A DNA stretch of 40,575 bases. Origin: Saprospiraceae bacterium (lineage in GTDB: Bacteria; Bacteroidota; Bacteroidia; Chitinophagales; Saprospiraceae). The DNA lies in NCBI GenBank assembly GCA_020627825.1, contig JAHDGD010000007.1, forward strand, positions 1 through 40,575, given 5' to 3'. Below, in pieces: positions 8,665 through 17,329 of the stretch. Both the position numbers and the translations under genes were made by a program. Every line of letters starts with the position of its first letter. Position 1 is the first letter of the stretch. Under the pieces are notes generated by a model that had not been told where the DNA came from, made no database searches, and saw only the letters and a program-made list of their open reading frames with translations.

Positions 8665-9930
8665 ATGGATTTAACGAAACTTTACAATGCATTTAAGGAA
8701 TGTTCTTCTGTGTCAATCGATACAAGAACTATCGAAGAACATGCGATGTTTTTTGCTATCAAAGGCGAACATTTTGATGGTAATAAATTCGCTTCATCAG
8801 CAATAGAGAAAGGTGCTAAATATGCAGTTGTTAATGATGCTTCTCTGAAAGGAGATCAATTTATCTTTGTTCAGGACACTCTTGATGCGTTGCAAAAGGT
8901 AGCAAACTTTCACCGAAATACATTAAAGGATACAACTTTTATCGCATTAACCGGAAGTAACGGTAAAACAACAACAAAAGAACTTATTGCACATTTTCTT
9001 AGTCAGAAATATCATGTTCAATATACGAAAGGAAATTACAATAACCATCTTGGTGTCCCATTGACACTTTTATCTATTCAAGAGTCCACAGAAATTGCAG
9101 TAATAGAAATGGGAGCTAACCATGTAGGGGAGATTAAAGCATTATGTGAAATAGCAGAACCAGACTGTGGTTTGATTACAAATATTGGTAAGGCGCATAT
9201 AGGAGAGTTCGGGAGTCAAGAGAATATTTTTAAAGGAAAGACAGAATTGTACGATTTTTTGAAATCCAGAAATCAACTTATCTTTTACGATACAAAAAGC
9301 AGTTGGTTGCCAGGAGCACTGGAGGGATATCATAACACCTATTCGTATGCCAAAGGAATTTCGACATTTGATTTCGAATTTTTGGGCTTTAAGCCCAAAA
9401 TTGAGGGAAAGATAAAGAATGAAAACGTATCAATTGATTTAGGAGGTATGCACAATGTTCAGAATGTTGAATGTGCAGTAGCAGTTTCAGGTTATTTTGG
9501 GCTTGACCCAAAACAACTTATTCAGGCTTTTAACTGTTTCGCTGCGCCAGAAAATCGCTCTCAATGGAAGAGAACGGATCGAAATACGTTGTTTCTTGAT
9601 GCTTATAATTCAAATCCAAGTAGCATGGAAGCTGCCATTCGATATTTCGATTCATTTGAAGCAAAGAATAAAGTTATAATTGTGGGTGAGATGCTAGAAC
9701 TAGGGAGTTTTTCAGACGTGGAGCATCTTCGATTGTGCCAGCTGTTGAAATCCATTGGTATAGAGTTTTATGCAGTCGGTCAAGGTTTCGCTCACATAAA
9801 CGAAGATTATGTATATAAAGACATATCGTCTTTTTTAGATGCAACTACCTTGTCAAGCTGGAAGAATCGAACAATTCTACTAAAAGGTAGTAGAGGAATG
9901 AAAATGGAGCAACTCGTATCTCACCTATAA
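8665..9930 (+). CDS. murF: UDP-N-acetylmuramoyl-tripeptide-D-alanyl-D-alanine ligase
   Basis: MurF is a cytoplasmic ligase that uses ATP to add D-Ala-D-Ala to UDP-MurNAc-tripeptide, completing the peptidoglycan precursor. The 421-residue product has the short N-terminal domain with SIDTRTIE near residue 17, the ATP-binding loop GSNGKTTTKE at 97-106, KGNYNNHLGVPLT near 121 and VIEMGANHVGEI near 146. The C-terminal Mur ligase domain contains FLDAYNSNPSSMEAA. The start codon follows the gldJ terminator by only 7 bases, so a separate promoter must lie in or near that hairpin. The 3' end overlaps the opposing arginase-like gene by 6 bases. The gene contains two copies of the dispersed palindrome, encoding FLGFKPK and FGLDPK. 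Confidence 0.95.
   Translation: MDLTKLYNAFKECSSVSIDTRTIEEHAMFFAIKGEHFDGNKFASSAIEKGAKYAVVNDASLKGDQFIFVQDTLDALQKVANFHRNTLKDTTFIALTGSNGKTTTKELIAHFLSQKYHVQYTKGNYNNHLGVPLTLLSIQESTEIAVIEMGANHVGEIKALCEIAEPDCGLITNIGKAHIGEFGSQENIFKGKTELYDFLKSRNQLIFYDTKSSWLPGALEGYHNTYSYAKGISTFDFEFLGFKPKIEGKIKNENVSIDLGGMHNVQNVECAVAVSGYFGLDPKQLIQAFNCFAAPENRSQWKRTDRNTLFLDAYNSNPSSMEAAIRYFDSFEAKNKVIIVGEMLELGSFSDVEHLRLCQLLKSIGIEFYAVGQGFAHINEDYVYKDISSFLDATTLSSWKNRTILLKGSRGMKMEQLVSHL
9380..9400. repeat. Dispersed palindrome, copy 4 (inside murF)
   Basis: Perfect 10-base arms TTTTGGGCTT and AAGCCCAAAA flank a single T at 9390. The arms extend further through flanking AT. It is translated as FLGFKPK (MurF residues about 239-245), in the frame TTT TTG GGC TTT AAG CCC AAA. 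Confidence 0.85.
9495..9513. repeat. Dispersed palindrome, degenerate copy 5 (inside murF)
   Basis: TTTTGGG CTTGA CCCAAAA has 7-base arms. It encodes FGLDPK in MurF, in a different frame from the copy about 100 bases upstream. Confidence 0.6.
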
Positions 9931-10944
9931 GGTTTCAATGAGACGATTTGGGATTTCATTGTTACAAGCCATCTCATAATCTCTAAAACTACAAGGAATT
10001 AAGACATCATTGTCGTGATGAGATTTAATCCACCAACGACCTGATTTTTTAGCTTTCACAAAAGATAAAGGTGTTTCAAGTCCTTCAATATCGACTACAA
10101 ATTCATTAAATGCTTCGTTACTGTCAATGTTTTCTTTAAAGCAATTGTCTTTAGCATCAATGAAATACCATAAGCCTTGTGCAATGAGTTGAGCTGTCAT
10201 ATGATTGAAATCATATTGCGAGTCATAACCCGTAATAAATATTGCTTTTAAAATATCATTATATCCAAAATATCTAAATAATTGGGTGAACTCATTGGCA
10301 TCCAGACCACATGGAGAAGCTTCTTTTAAACCTATAACTTCAGCATGTTTCATGGCATTTAAGTTGAATTGAATCGTGTCTACATTTCGTGTTACAGGTT
10401 CAGCTTCTTCGATAAAGTTTTTTATTTCAGCAAGCCTCATAATGTGCTTATGGTTGAGATGAGAGGGAGCTACTTGATGTCCTTGTACACCTACTGAGTA
10501 TACTGCTTTACAATTTGCATAATCAACATCTTTAAATGGTGCAACTTCTTTACCTATGTGTAGGCTTTTGAACTCAGAATTAAAACTATTCAACGCATAA
10601 TGAAAGGTGTGGATTAATTCTTTATTGTTGGTTACAATTATAGGAATGAGTTTACTTTCAATTAGCTCATTAAAAAGATTTATCAAAAAGTTGGTATCAG
10701 AATTTCTAATTTCTCCAAGATCCGCAAAAAATAAGTTGTCGAAATGATGATACATTTTGTAAAATTGTGTGCGAATAAAATCCATATTTGTGGAGTGGTC
10801 GCTGAATATGACAACTTGGCAATCATCTAACTGTGGAAATAGATTTTTATGAATTTTGATGGATCGACCAATTGATTCTGGTGAAAGTGTTGATAATTCA
10901 TTAGTTAAGGCAGGTGATACTTTACTGAGCCAATTTTCGAGCAT
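9925..10944 (-). CDS. Arginase/formimidoylglutamase-family protein, probably without catalytic metals
   Basis: The 339-residue product resembles the ureohydrolase (arginase, agmatinase, formimidoylglutamase) family of Bacteroidota. Matching parts are SVGVQGHQVAP near residue 169, a C-terminal segment around LDANEFTQLFRYFGYND and the adjacent helices. Active family members bind two Mn ions through GGDHS-, DAHxD- and SxDxD-type motifs. Here the corresponding places read TNNKEL, GKEVAPF and FNLNAM, so the Asp and His ligands seem lost. It is therefore probably a pseudoenzyme with a structural or regulatory role. I recall arginase-family genes beside gldK-type T9SS genes in flavobacteria, so its position near gldJ may mean something. 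It converges on murF with a 6-base overlap and is divergent from the dehydrogenase gene. Confidence 0.72.
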   Translation of the reverse strand: MLENWLSKVSPALTNELSTLSPESIGRSIKIHKNLFPQLDDCQVVIFSDHSTNMDFIRTQFYKMYHHFDNLFFADLGEIRNSDTNFLINLFNELIESKLIPIIVTNNKELIHTFHYALNSFNSEFKSLHIGKEVAPFKDVDYANCKAVYSVGVQGHQVAPSHLNHKHIMRLAEIKNFIEEAEPVTRNVDTIQFNLNAMKHAEVIGLKEASPCGLDANEFTQLFRYFGYNDILKAIFITGYDSQYDFNHMTAQLIAQGLWYFIDAKDNCFKENIDSNEAFNEFVVDIEGLETPLSFVKAKKSGRWWIKSHHDNDVLIPCSFRDYEMACNNEIPNRLIETL

Positions 10945-10962
10945 AACACATTATATTTTTTA

Positions 10963-10970
10963 CAAATATA
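10963..10970 (-). promoter_or_regulatory. -7 element of the arginase-like gene (TATATTTG)
   Basis: TATATTTG on the minus strand is an exact TAnnTTTG match, 18 bases before the start codon at 10944. The -33 box is not obvious in the AT-rich sequence. Confidence 0.45.
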
Positions 10971-11016
10971 AAAAAGATTGATTTAAAATAAACTATACTT
11001 TATATAATTTTACAAT

Positions 11017-12252
11017 ATGAATGATTTAAAGGAAATCCTTGATGCGTATAAGTCAAAAGCACCTGAAGTTTTATTTGAATGGAATGATTCTGAGTCTGAG
11101 GCAAGAGGTTGGATTGTGATCAACTCGCTGAAAAATGGTGCTGCAGGAGGTGGGACAAGAATGCGAAAAGGTTTAACGAAAGAAGAAGTAATTTCATTAG
11201 CTAAGGTTATGGAAATTAAATTTTCGGTGTGTGGTCCTCCTATAGGAGGTGCAAAGTCGGGGATAGACTTTGATCCTCATGATCCGAGAAGAGATGATGT
11301 TTTAAAAAGATGGTATAAAACGGTTATCCCTATTTTGAAGAGTTATTATGGTACAGGTGGAGATTTGAATGTAGATGAGTTGAAGGATGTTATACCGATT
11401 ACGGAAGATTTAGGCTTGTGGCATCCACAAGAAGGAATTGTAAATGGACATTTAAAAAGTTCACAAGGTGAGCGAATCAATTTGATAGGGCAACTTCGAT
11501 ATGGTTGTGCAAAAATTTTAGAAAATCCAAAGTTTATTCCTAATTCGAAAAATAGGTATGCTGTAGCAGATATGATTACGGGTTATGGTGTAGCAGAATC
11601 AGTTCGTCACTTTTACGGTATATTTAAAAAAGAGGATGTAGAAGGGAAAAAAGTAATCATTCAAGGCTGGGGAAATGTTGCATCAGCAGCAGGATTCTAC
11701 TTGGCAAGGATGGGAGCAAAGATTGTTGGCATTATAGATATTGCTGGAGCAGTAATCAATCAAGATGGGTTTTCATTGCAAGATGTGGAAGAATTATTCA
11801 CCGAAAAGCAAAATAATAAATTGGTAGCAGAAAATATGCTATCCTTTCAAGATGGAAATAAACAGATATGGGATGTACCATGCGATATCTTTATTCCTGG
11901 AGCAGCATCTAAAATAGTGGAGATGGAACAAGTAGAACGCATGATAGCAAATGGCTTGGAATTGATTTCTTGTGGAGCCAATGTGCCATTTGTGGACGAT
12001 AAAGTATTTTTTGGTAAAACAGCTGATGCAATAGATGATCGAATTTCTTTGATTCCAGATTTTGTAGCAAATTGTGGAATGGCTAGAGTATTCGCTTATT
12101 TGATGCAAAATAATATAGAATTAACAGATGAAGCTATTTTTTCAGATGTTTCAGATATAATAAATCGTTATTTATCAAATCTTTATGACAAAGATGAGCG
12201 GGTTACACATATTTCGGAGCGATCTTTGCTGTATTCTATTCATGACAAATAG
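11017..12252 (+). CDS. Glu/Leu/Phe/Val dehydrogenase
   Basis: This is an NAD(P)-dependent amino-acid dehydrogenase that interconverts an amino acid with its 2-oxo acid and ammonium. The 411-residue product has the dimerisation/substrate domain first, with PPIGGAKSGID holding the catalytic Lys80 and YGTGGDLNVDE near residue 110. The Rossmann domain has GWGNVASAAGFYLARMGA near residue 216. ISCGANVPF and PDFVANCGM follow, as in the family. Length and sequence fit the cytoplasmic form common in Bacteroidota. Substrate preference (leucine or branched chain versus glutamate) cannot be settled by eye. It is transcribed alone, divergent from the arginase-like gene. Confidence 0.88.
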   Translation: MNDLKEILDAYKSKAPEVLFEWNDSESEARGWIVINSLKNGAAGGGTRMRKGLTKEEVISLAKVMEIKFSVCGPPIGGAKSGIDFDPHDPRRDDVLKRWYKTVIPILKSYYGTGGDLNVDELKDVIPITEDLGLWHPQEGIVNGHLKSSQGERINLIGQLRYGCAKILENPKFIPNSKNRYAVADMITGYGVAESVRHFYGIFKKEDVEGKKVIIQGWGNVASAAGFYLARMGAKIVGIIDIAGAVINQDGFSLQDVEELFTEKQNNKLVAENMLSFQDGNKQIWDVPCDIFIPGAASKIVEMEQVERMIANGLELISCGANVPFVDDKVFFGKTADAIDDRISLIPDFVANCGMARVFAYLMQNNIELTDEAIFSDVSDIINRYLSNLYDKDERVTHISERSLLYSIHDK

Positions 12253-12273
12253 TGATAATTTGTAAAAAATTAG

Positions 12274-12281
12274 TACTTTTG
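12274..12281 (+). promoter_or_regulatory. -7 promoter element of the OmpA-family gene (TACTTTTG)
   Basis: TACTTTTG matches TAnnTTTG and lies 51 bases before the first ATG at 12333. No good TTTG occurs at the expected -33 spacing. Confidence 0.45.
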
Positions 12282-12332
12282 TGATTATTTTCAATTAATA
12301 ACTACAGCTACTGAGTGTTGTAGATTTACTTT

Positions 12333-14132
12333 ATGTCAATTAAATTAATTTTTATGTTAAATCGAATTTTACTAGTAATAGGACTAGTAACCTTCCTTGG
12401 GTACGCCGGTCATTCGCAAGGCGATGACACATGGTCAGATGCTGTTATATCAGATGATATGACAATTGATTCAGACCAAAACAAAAAATGGAGAATGGGT
12501 CAATACAACTATTCTGCCAGACCAAAAAATGCAACTGAAATAGGAATCCACCTTGGACATTTCCATATTAATGGTGATGTGCCTTCTGATCTACCTTCTG
12601 GTTTCGGAATTGGATTACACTTTAGAAGAGCTATTAATTATGTATTTTCTTACAGACTTAATGCTCAATATACTTCTGGTACCGGATTAGATGGTAGAGC
12701 AAGTAGAATAAATGTCCTTAAAAGAGATAATAGAAATCAAGACTTTGTAGGATATACAGATACTGATTTTCTTTTTAGAACTTTCCGTTCTAATAACATT
12801 CAAGGATCAGTTGAGATTTTAACTAACATTGGTAATTTATTATTCCACAAGCCAAGAAACAAATGGAATTTTTATGCTGGTATCGGTATGGGTATTACTA
12901 GTGCAAATGTTAGAATGAATTATTACAACGGTGACACTCCGTATAACTTTACGGACGATCTAGTATTTCAAGAAAATACAAGAGCTAAAAGAGCTGAAAT
13001 TAAGTCTATCTTAGATGGTACTTATGAAAGTGTTGCAGAGAACGATAGAGGAGTACCAAGTATCCTTTTTGATAATGGATTTATTTTCCCATCTTTTGTT
13101 GGTTCTGTAGCTGTTTCAAGAAAAATCAACAAAAGAGTTAACATTACTCTTGAGCACCAATTCTGGGCACAAGATTTTGATAAGTGGGATGGTCATGAGT
13201 ACAGAACTACTTTGGATCAAACAAATGATAGTGATAATGCACACTATACTAATTTTAGATTAGGAATTAACTTAGGAAACTTTAACAAAGTTACTGAGCC
13301 ACTTTATTGGTTGAATCCAATCGATCAAACTTTTAGTGATATTGCTGAGCTTAAGCAAAGACCTGTTTTAGATTTGACAGATGCTGATGCTGACGGTGTG
13401 GTTGATATGTTAGATCAAGAATTAGGAACTGATGCTGGATGTCCAGTTGATACAAGAGGTGTAACTCTTGATTCAGATGGTGACGGAATTGCAGACTGTA
13501 AGGATAAAGAGCCTTATTCGCCTCCAGGGTATACAGTTGATGATAAAGGTGTTGCTGATATTCCAGCACCAGATTATTTAACAGAGTCTGATGTGACAAC
13601 AATTGTTGATTCAAAAGTTGGAGCATTACAGTCAACTTTAGTTAAGACTGGATGTGGAGATTGGTTCTTACCTATGATTCATTTTGATCTTGATAAGTAT
13701 TACATCAAGCCTGAATACTATGGTCAGTTGCACCACGTTGCACAAGTATTGGAGAAATGTCCTGACTTATGTGTAACTGTTGAAGGTCACACTGATTCTA
13801 GAAACAATAACGATTACAACAAAGTTTTATCATATAACAGATCAAAAGCTGCAGTTGATTATTTAGTAATGAACTACGGTATTTCTAGAGATAGACTTAA
13901 GTTAATGTATGGTGGTGAAGAAGATCCACTAATAAAGAATGTTCCTAATAGTGGAGGAGGCGAAGTAGCTTCTCAGCAGTATATGAACAGAAGAGTTGAA
14001 TTTAAAGTTTGTGAAGCATCTGATTTCGATATGACAAGACCAGAAGGTCCTGACGCAGGAAGCGGATATGGAAGATCTTCAAGTTCTCCTAAAGGTTCTA
14101 CTTACAGCGGGAACAAAAACAGCGGTTATTAA
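12333..14132 (+). CDS. OmpA-family outer-membrane protein with thrombospondin type 3-like repeats
   Basis: The 599-residue product has a signal peptide, best formed from the second ATG at 12354 (LNRILLVIGLVTFLGYAGHSQ), so the true start may be there. Residues about 55-330 look like an eight-stranded outer-membrane barrel rich in alternating aromatic strands. Acidic calcium-binding repeats follow (DADADGVVDMLD, DSDGDGIADCKDKEP, about 350-390). The C-terminal OmpA domain (about 440-570) binds peptidoglycan, with FDLDKYYIKPEY and VEGHTDSRNNNDYN. The role is to link the outer membrane to the wall. The tail is Gly/Ser-rich. A perfect 12-bp hairpin terminator follows the gene. Confidence 0.9.
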   Translation: MSIKLIFMLNRILLVIGLVTFLGYAGHSQGDDTWSDAVISDDMTIDSDQNKKWRMGQYNYSARPKNATEIGIHLGHFHINGDVPSDLPSGFGIGLHFRRAINYVFSYRLNAQYTSGTGLDGRASRINVLKRDNRNQDFVGYTDTDFLFRTFRSNNIQGSVEILTNIGNLLFHKPRNKWNFYAGIGMGITSANVRMNYYNGDTPYNFTDDLVFQENTRAKRAEIKSILDGTYESVAENDRGVPSILFDNGFIFPSFVGSVAVSRKINKRVNITLEHQFWAQDFDKWDGHEYRTTLDQTNDSDNAHYTNFRLGINLGNFNKVTEPLYWLNPIDQTFSDIAELKQRPVLDLTDADADGVVDMLDQELGTDAGCPVDTRGVTLDSDGDGIADCKDKEPYSPPGYTVDDKGVADIPAPDYLTESDVTTIVDSKVGALQSTLVKTGCGDWFLPMIHFDLDKYYIKPEYYGQLHHVAQVLEKCPDLCVTVEGHTDSRNNNDYNKVLSYNRSKAAVDYLVMNYGISRDRLKLMYGGEEDPLIKNVPNSGGGEVASQQYMNRRVEFKVCEASDFDMTRPEGPDAGSGYGRSSSSPKGSTYSGNKNSGY

Positions 14133-14150
14133 TTGACATAATAATATTCT

Positions 14151-14184
14151 AAGCCGAAAGAATTTTTCTTTCGGCTTTTTTTTT
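14151..14184 (+). terminator. Rho-independent terminator after the OmpA-family gene
   Basis: Perfect 12-base arms AAGCCGAAAGAA (14151-14162) and TTCTTTCGGCTT (14166-14177) with a 3-base loop are followed by seven Ts. Confidence 0.93.
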
Positions 14185-14341
14185 GCCTGTATCTACCTTT
14201 TTGTAGAGCAGATAAAAAGTATAATTTTTTTTAGTCGATGATATTAGAGGTTTAATCTGATATAGTTTTTTGCAAGGAACTTCTCCATTCGTATTTATCT
14301 TTTTATATTGTATACTTATTGTTAATTTAAATTCAACACAT

Positions 14342-15286
14342 ATGGACCCTATATTTCTTACAGGTGTATTTGTATTTATAATGTTGGCATTATTGGCTAG
14401 CTCAGTCTTTACAGTGAAACAACAAACTGCTGCTATAATTGAGCGATTCGGAAGATTTACCAGTATTAGGATGCCAGGGCTTCATTTTAAGATTCCATTC
14501 ATTGATAAGGTTTCTGGAAAAGTGTCCATGAAAATCAATCAACTAGATGTTAATGTGGAAACAAAGACAAAAGATGATGTATTCGTAAAAATGAAAGTTT
14601 CAGTTCAGTATGTTATACTAAAGGAAAATATATTCGAAGCCTTTTATAAATTGGAGAATCCGGATGCACAAATTACATCTTATGTTTTTGATACAGTGCG
14701 AGCAGAAGTACCAAAATTAAAATTGGATGATGTTTTTTTGCGAAAAGATGATATTGCGATTGCAATCAAAAGAGAATTGGAAGATGCAATGAATACATAT
14801 GGTTATGGTATTATAAAAGCGCTAGTTACGGATATTGACCCCGATGCGGCGGTGAAAGATGCAATGAACCGTATTAATGCTTCAGAGCGTGAAAAAATAG
14901 CAGCAGAGTATGAAGGAGAAGCTGAAAGGATTCGAATCGTTGCAAAGGCAAAAGCAGAAGCTGAGAGTAAAAGATTACAAGGACAAGGTACAGCAGATCA
15001 ACGAAGAGAGATTGCGAAAGGTCTTGAAGATTCAGTTGAAGTATTGAATCAAGTTGGTATTAACTCTCAGGAGGCAAGTGCGCTGATCGTTATTACTCAG
15101 CATTATGATACGCTACAATCAATGGGTGAAACTAATAAAAGTAGTCTGATTTTATTACCTAATTCTCCATCTGCAGCCAGTGATATGTTATCTCAAATGG
15201 TTACCTCATTCGCTGCGGCTAATCAACTAGGTGAAGAACTTAAGACTACACCTCCACCAAAAATTAAACAAAAGATTAAAAGATAG
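14342..15286 (+). CDS. SPFH/band 7 stomatin-like membrane protein
   Basis: The product resembles prokaryotic stomatins and QmcA, which form oligomeric cages at the membrane and influence membrane proteases or lipid domains. From ATG 14342 it is 314 residues: a single N-terminal membrane segment (FLTGVFVFIMLALLASSVF), the SPFH domain with AAIIERFGRFTSIRMPGLHFKIP, a charged coiled coil (about 185-240, rich in Ala, Glu and Lys) and a short C-terminal region. The frame is open further upstream to a TTG at 14270, but the ATG gives the usual N-terminus. No NfeD-type partner gene is adjacent. Confidence 0.88.
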   Translation: MDPIFLTGVFVFIMLALLASSVFTVKQQTAAIIERFGRFTSIRMPGLHFKIPFIDKVSGKVSMKINQLDVNVETKTKDDVFVKMKVSVQYVILKENIFEAFYKLENPDAQITSYVFDTVRAEVPKLKLDDVFLRKDDIAIAIKRELEDAMNTYGYGIIKALVTDIDPDAAVKDAMNRINASEREKIAAEYEGEAERIRIVAKAKAEAESKRLQGQGTADQRREIAKGLEDSVEVLNQVGINSQEASALIVITQHYDTLQSMGETNKSSLILLPNSPSAASDMLSQMVTSFAAANQLGEELKTTPPPKIKQKIKR

Positions 15287-15389
15287 AATGTTTGCTGAAA
15301 TATAGTAAGGTGAACAAATGATTTCTTTTTTTTGTACTATTATTGACTATAATTTTATTAACGAACCCTTGTGGGAAAAATTTATATAA

Positions 15390-15998
15390 ATGGCTTTTGA
15401 ATTACCTGATTTACCATATGCTCATGATGCACTAGAACCGAATATTGATAAGGAAACAATGATGATACATCATGGGAAACACCATGCTGGATATACTAAG
15501 AAGTTAAATGCTGCAATAGAAGGAACAGATTTGGAAGGAAAAAGTATTGAACAAATAATTGAAAATCTTGATTTGAATAATGCTGCTGTCCGCAACAACG
15601 GTGGTGGATATTATAATCATAGTTTATTTTGGCAAGTAATGTCTCCTAATGGGGGAGGAGAACCAACTGGAGCAATTGCTGATGCGATTAATGACGCTTT
15701 CGGATCATATGATGCATTTAAAGAAAAGTTTTCTGCTGCTGCAAAGACAAGATTTGGTTCTGGCTGGGCATGGTTGTGTGTTCACAATGGTGGAAAAGTG
15801 GAGGTATGCTCTACACCCAATCAAGATAACCCTTTAATGCCAGGAGTAGGCTGTGGAGGAACCCCTATTTTGGGGCTAGATGTATGGGAACATGCTTATT
15901 ATTTGAAGTATCAGAATAAGCGACCAGACTATGTATCTGCTTTCTTTAATCTCATAAACTGGGATGAAGTGAATAAAAGATATGCTGCAAATAAATAA
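15390..15998 (+). CDS. sodA: Superoxide dismutase, Mn-type by sequence
   Basis: This cytoplasmic enzyme converts superoxide to hydrogen peroxide and oxygen. The 202-residue product is the normal length. The metal ligands are His27 (in IHHGKHH), His77 (in NHSLFW), Asp164 and His168 (in DVWEHAYY). The Gly in [10 protein letters not shown] and the Gln in NQDNPLM match the Mn-type pattern rather than the Fe-type pattern, but cambialistic enzymes are common in Bacteroidota, so metal use is uncertain. It is a single-gene unit ended by a hairpin terminator at 16020-16052. Confidence 0.94.
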   Translation: MAFELPDLPYAHDALEPNIDKETMMIHHGKHHAGYTKKLNAAIEGTDLEGKSIEQIIENLDLNNAAVRNNGGGYYNHSLFWQVMSPNGGGEPTGAIADAINDAFGSYDAFKEKFSAAAKTRFGSGWAWLCVHNGGKVEVCSTPNQDNPLMPGVGCGGTPILGLDVWEHAYYLKYQNKRPDYVSAFFNLINWDEVNKRYAANK

Positions 15999-16019
15999 GC
16001 AGTTCGTATAAAATATGAG

Positions 16020-16052
16020 GCCGTATACAACTTACATGTGTACGGCTTTTTT
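16020..16052 (+). terminator. Rho-independent terminator after sodA
   Basis: A 10-base stem (16020-16029 with 16037-16046, one G-T pair) is followed by TTTTTTATTT. Confidence 0.88.
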
Positions 16053-16149
16053 ATTTCTTTTAACAACATCTTAAAAATTTATTTAAATTTTATTCGTCTT
16101 ACATATACCTTTTAAATCTTAATTTGTCGATGCTACATTTAAATTATAA

Positions 16150-16240
16150 ATAAGTGAGTTCGACTTATAAATTAAAGAAATAGCTTAGCTATCTTGAACT
16201 TTTCTTAGGAAGAAATGACATATTTTTAAGAAGAATTTAT
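16150..16240 (-). repeat. Diverged intergenic repeat of about 100 bp, copy C (inverted)
   Basis: The reverse complement of this stretch aligns with the repeats at 24805 and 39943. Shared blocks include TCTTCCTAAG/TCTTCCTTAG, then TTC.A.ATAGCTAAGC and TATT. The flanking AT-rich sequence aligns less well. It lies between sodA and the LolA-like gene and contains no open reading frame. Confidence 0.5.
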
Positions 16241-16295
16241 TCGACATTTTTGATTTTAAATAGTATTATTCGAATCTGTACCTTATTTTAACTGT

Positions 16296-16949
16296 ATGAA
16301 GAGTTTTATTTTAAGTATCCTTTGTTTAATGACTTTTGGGCTTAAAGCCCAAAAAATATATGATGAAAAGGCTGAAAATTTGTTAAATAGAGTGAGTAGT
16401 CATATAAAGAGCAATGACCTTGTCAAGGTGGACTTCACATTTAGCGTCGATTATCCAGGAGCTGAAAAAACGAAACGAAGTGGAAGCTTAGAACAAACCA
16501 ATGAGGAATATTTCGTTTCTATAGGAGATAATGAAATTTTAAGCACTTCAAATGCCTTTTATTTAATTGACCGCAATGCGAAGTCGGTGCAAGTTAATGA
16601 TCCACTTTCTGACGATGATACAGATTTTTATAATCCCATTTCATTAATGGAGAAGTATAATTCTGGAGAATTCGAATATGCGATTGTGGGAGAAGATAAA
16701 ATTAATGAAGAGCGTTGTTATCTTGTAGAATTTAAACCAACAGATCGATTTTCTGAATTAAGTAAAATTCGGATTGCGCTGAATATGGAAAGTGAGGAAT
16801 TAGTGTATGTAAAGATTTTTAATAAAGATGCAACACGTATCGACATTGAAATCGAAAGTATGATGTTAACTATGGAATCACAACAAAAAGTGGTTTTTGA
16901 CGAGAAATTATATGAAGGGTTTGTAATTGAAGATTTAAGAATTGACTAA
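16296..16949 (+). CDS. LolA-like outer-membrane lipoprotein carrier protein
   Basis: LolA proteins carry lipoproteins across the periplasm. The 217-residue product has a signal peptide (KSFILSILCLMTFGLKAQ). A LolA-like half-barrel follows, with early KVDFTFSVDYPG, then repeated beta strands and YLVEFKPTD near residue 148. This matches the divergent LolA-like family of Bacteroidota and is less similar to proteobacterial LolA. The end of the signal peptide (FGLKAQ) is encoded by a perfect copy of the dispersed palindrome (16334-16354). It is a single gene followed by a hairpin. Confidence 0.8.
   Translation: MKSFILSILCLMTFGLKAQKIYDEKAENLLNRVSSHIKSNDLVKVDFTFSVDYPGAEKTKRSGSLEQTNEEYFVSIGDNEILSTSNAFYLIDRNAKSVQVNDPLSDDDTDFYNPISLMEKYNSGEFEYAIVGEDKINEERCYLVEFKPTDRFSELSKIRIALNMESEELVYVKIFNKDATRIDIEIESMMLTMESQQKVVFDEKLYEGFVIEDLRID
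16334..16354. repeat. Dispersed palindrome, copy 6 (inside the LolA-like gene)
   Basis: Perfect arms TTTTGGGCTT and AAGCCCAAAA flank a single A at 16344. It is translated as FGLKAQK, in the frame TTT GGG CTT AAA GCC CAA, and forms the end of the signal peptide. Confidence 0.88.
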
Positions 16950-16953
16950 AAAA

Positions 16954-16986
16954 AAAGTTAGTCAACATTACTTGATGACTAACTTT
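16954..16986 (+). terminator. Hairpin after the LolA-like gene, possible terminator
   Basis: An 11-base perfect stem (16954-16964 with 16976-16986) and 11-base loop follow the stop codon. The plus-strand T-run is short. The flanking A-run (16948-16955) would give a better T-run on the minus strand, so it may act mostly in that direction. Confidence 0.5.
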
Positions 16987-17329
16987 GCAAATTATAATCC
17001 CGTGAACATATCCAAATTTGTATCGGCTTTCAGAATAACTATATTTATTTACTCAATCCTATTTTTTACTAGCTATATCTGATCTATTTTTTAGAATTTA
17101 TTACTCAATGATAATCGCTTGTCATAGTATAAATTTGTAGATATGTTTCAACATTTACATATGGTTCTTTAACCTTATGATGTAAAATTATAGCATTTTA
17201 GTCTCCATAACAAAGACAAAATAGAAGTATTGTAGAAAAAAATAATGAAGTTTATTTTAATTATTGCCTATATATATTGATTTATTTATTTCATTATGTA
17301 GAAATATATTATAAAAACACCCAAATAAA
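16987..17329. other. AT-rich gene-free stretch
   Basis: About 340 bases between the hairpin after the LolA-like gene and the patatin gene. I find no plausible open reading frame, RNA gene, palindrome copy or clear TAnnTTTG box. It presumably carries the patatin promoter. Confidence 0.5.

Noticed and set aside
14270-14341. Longer start (TTG at 14270) for the stomatin-like protein
   Set aside because: It adds 24 residues not usual in the family, while the ATG at 14342 gives the normal membrane-anchor N-terminus.
15839-15876. Short inverted repeat CCCC...GGGG in sodA as a regulatory element
   Set aside because: It is 4 bases per arm, within conserved coding sequence, and likely chance.
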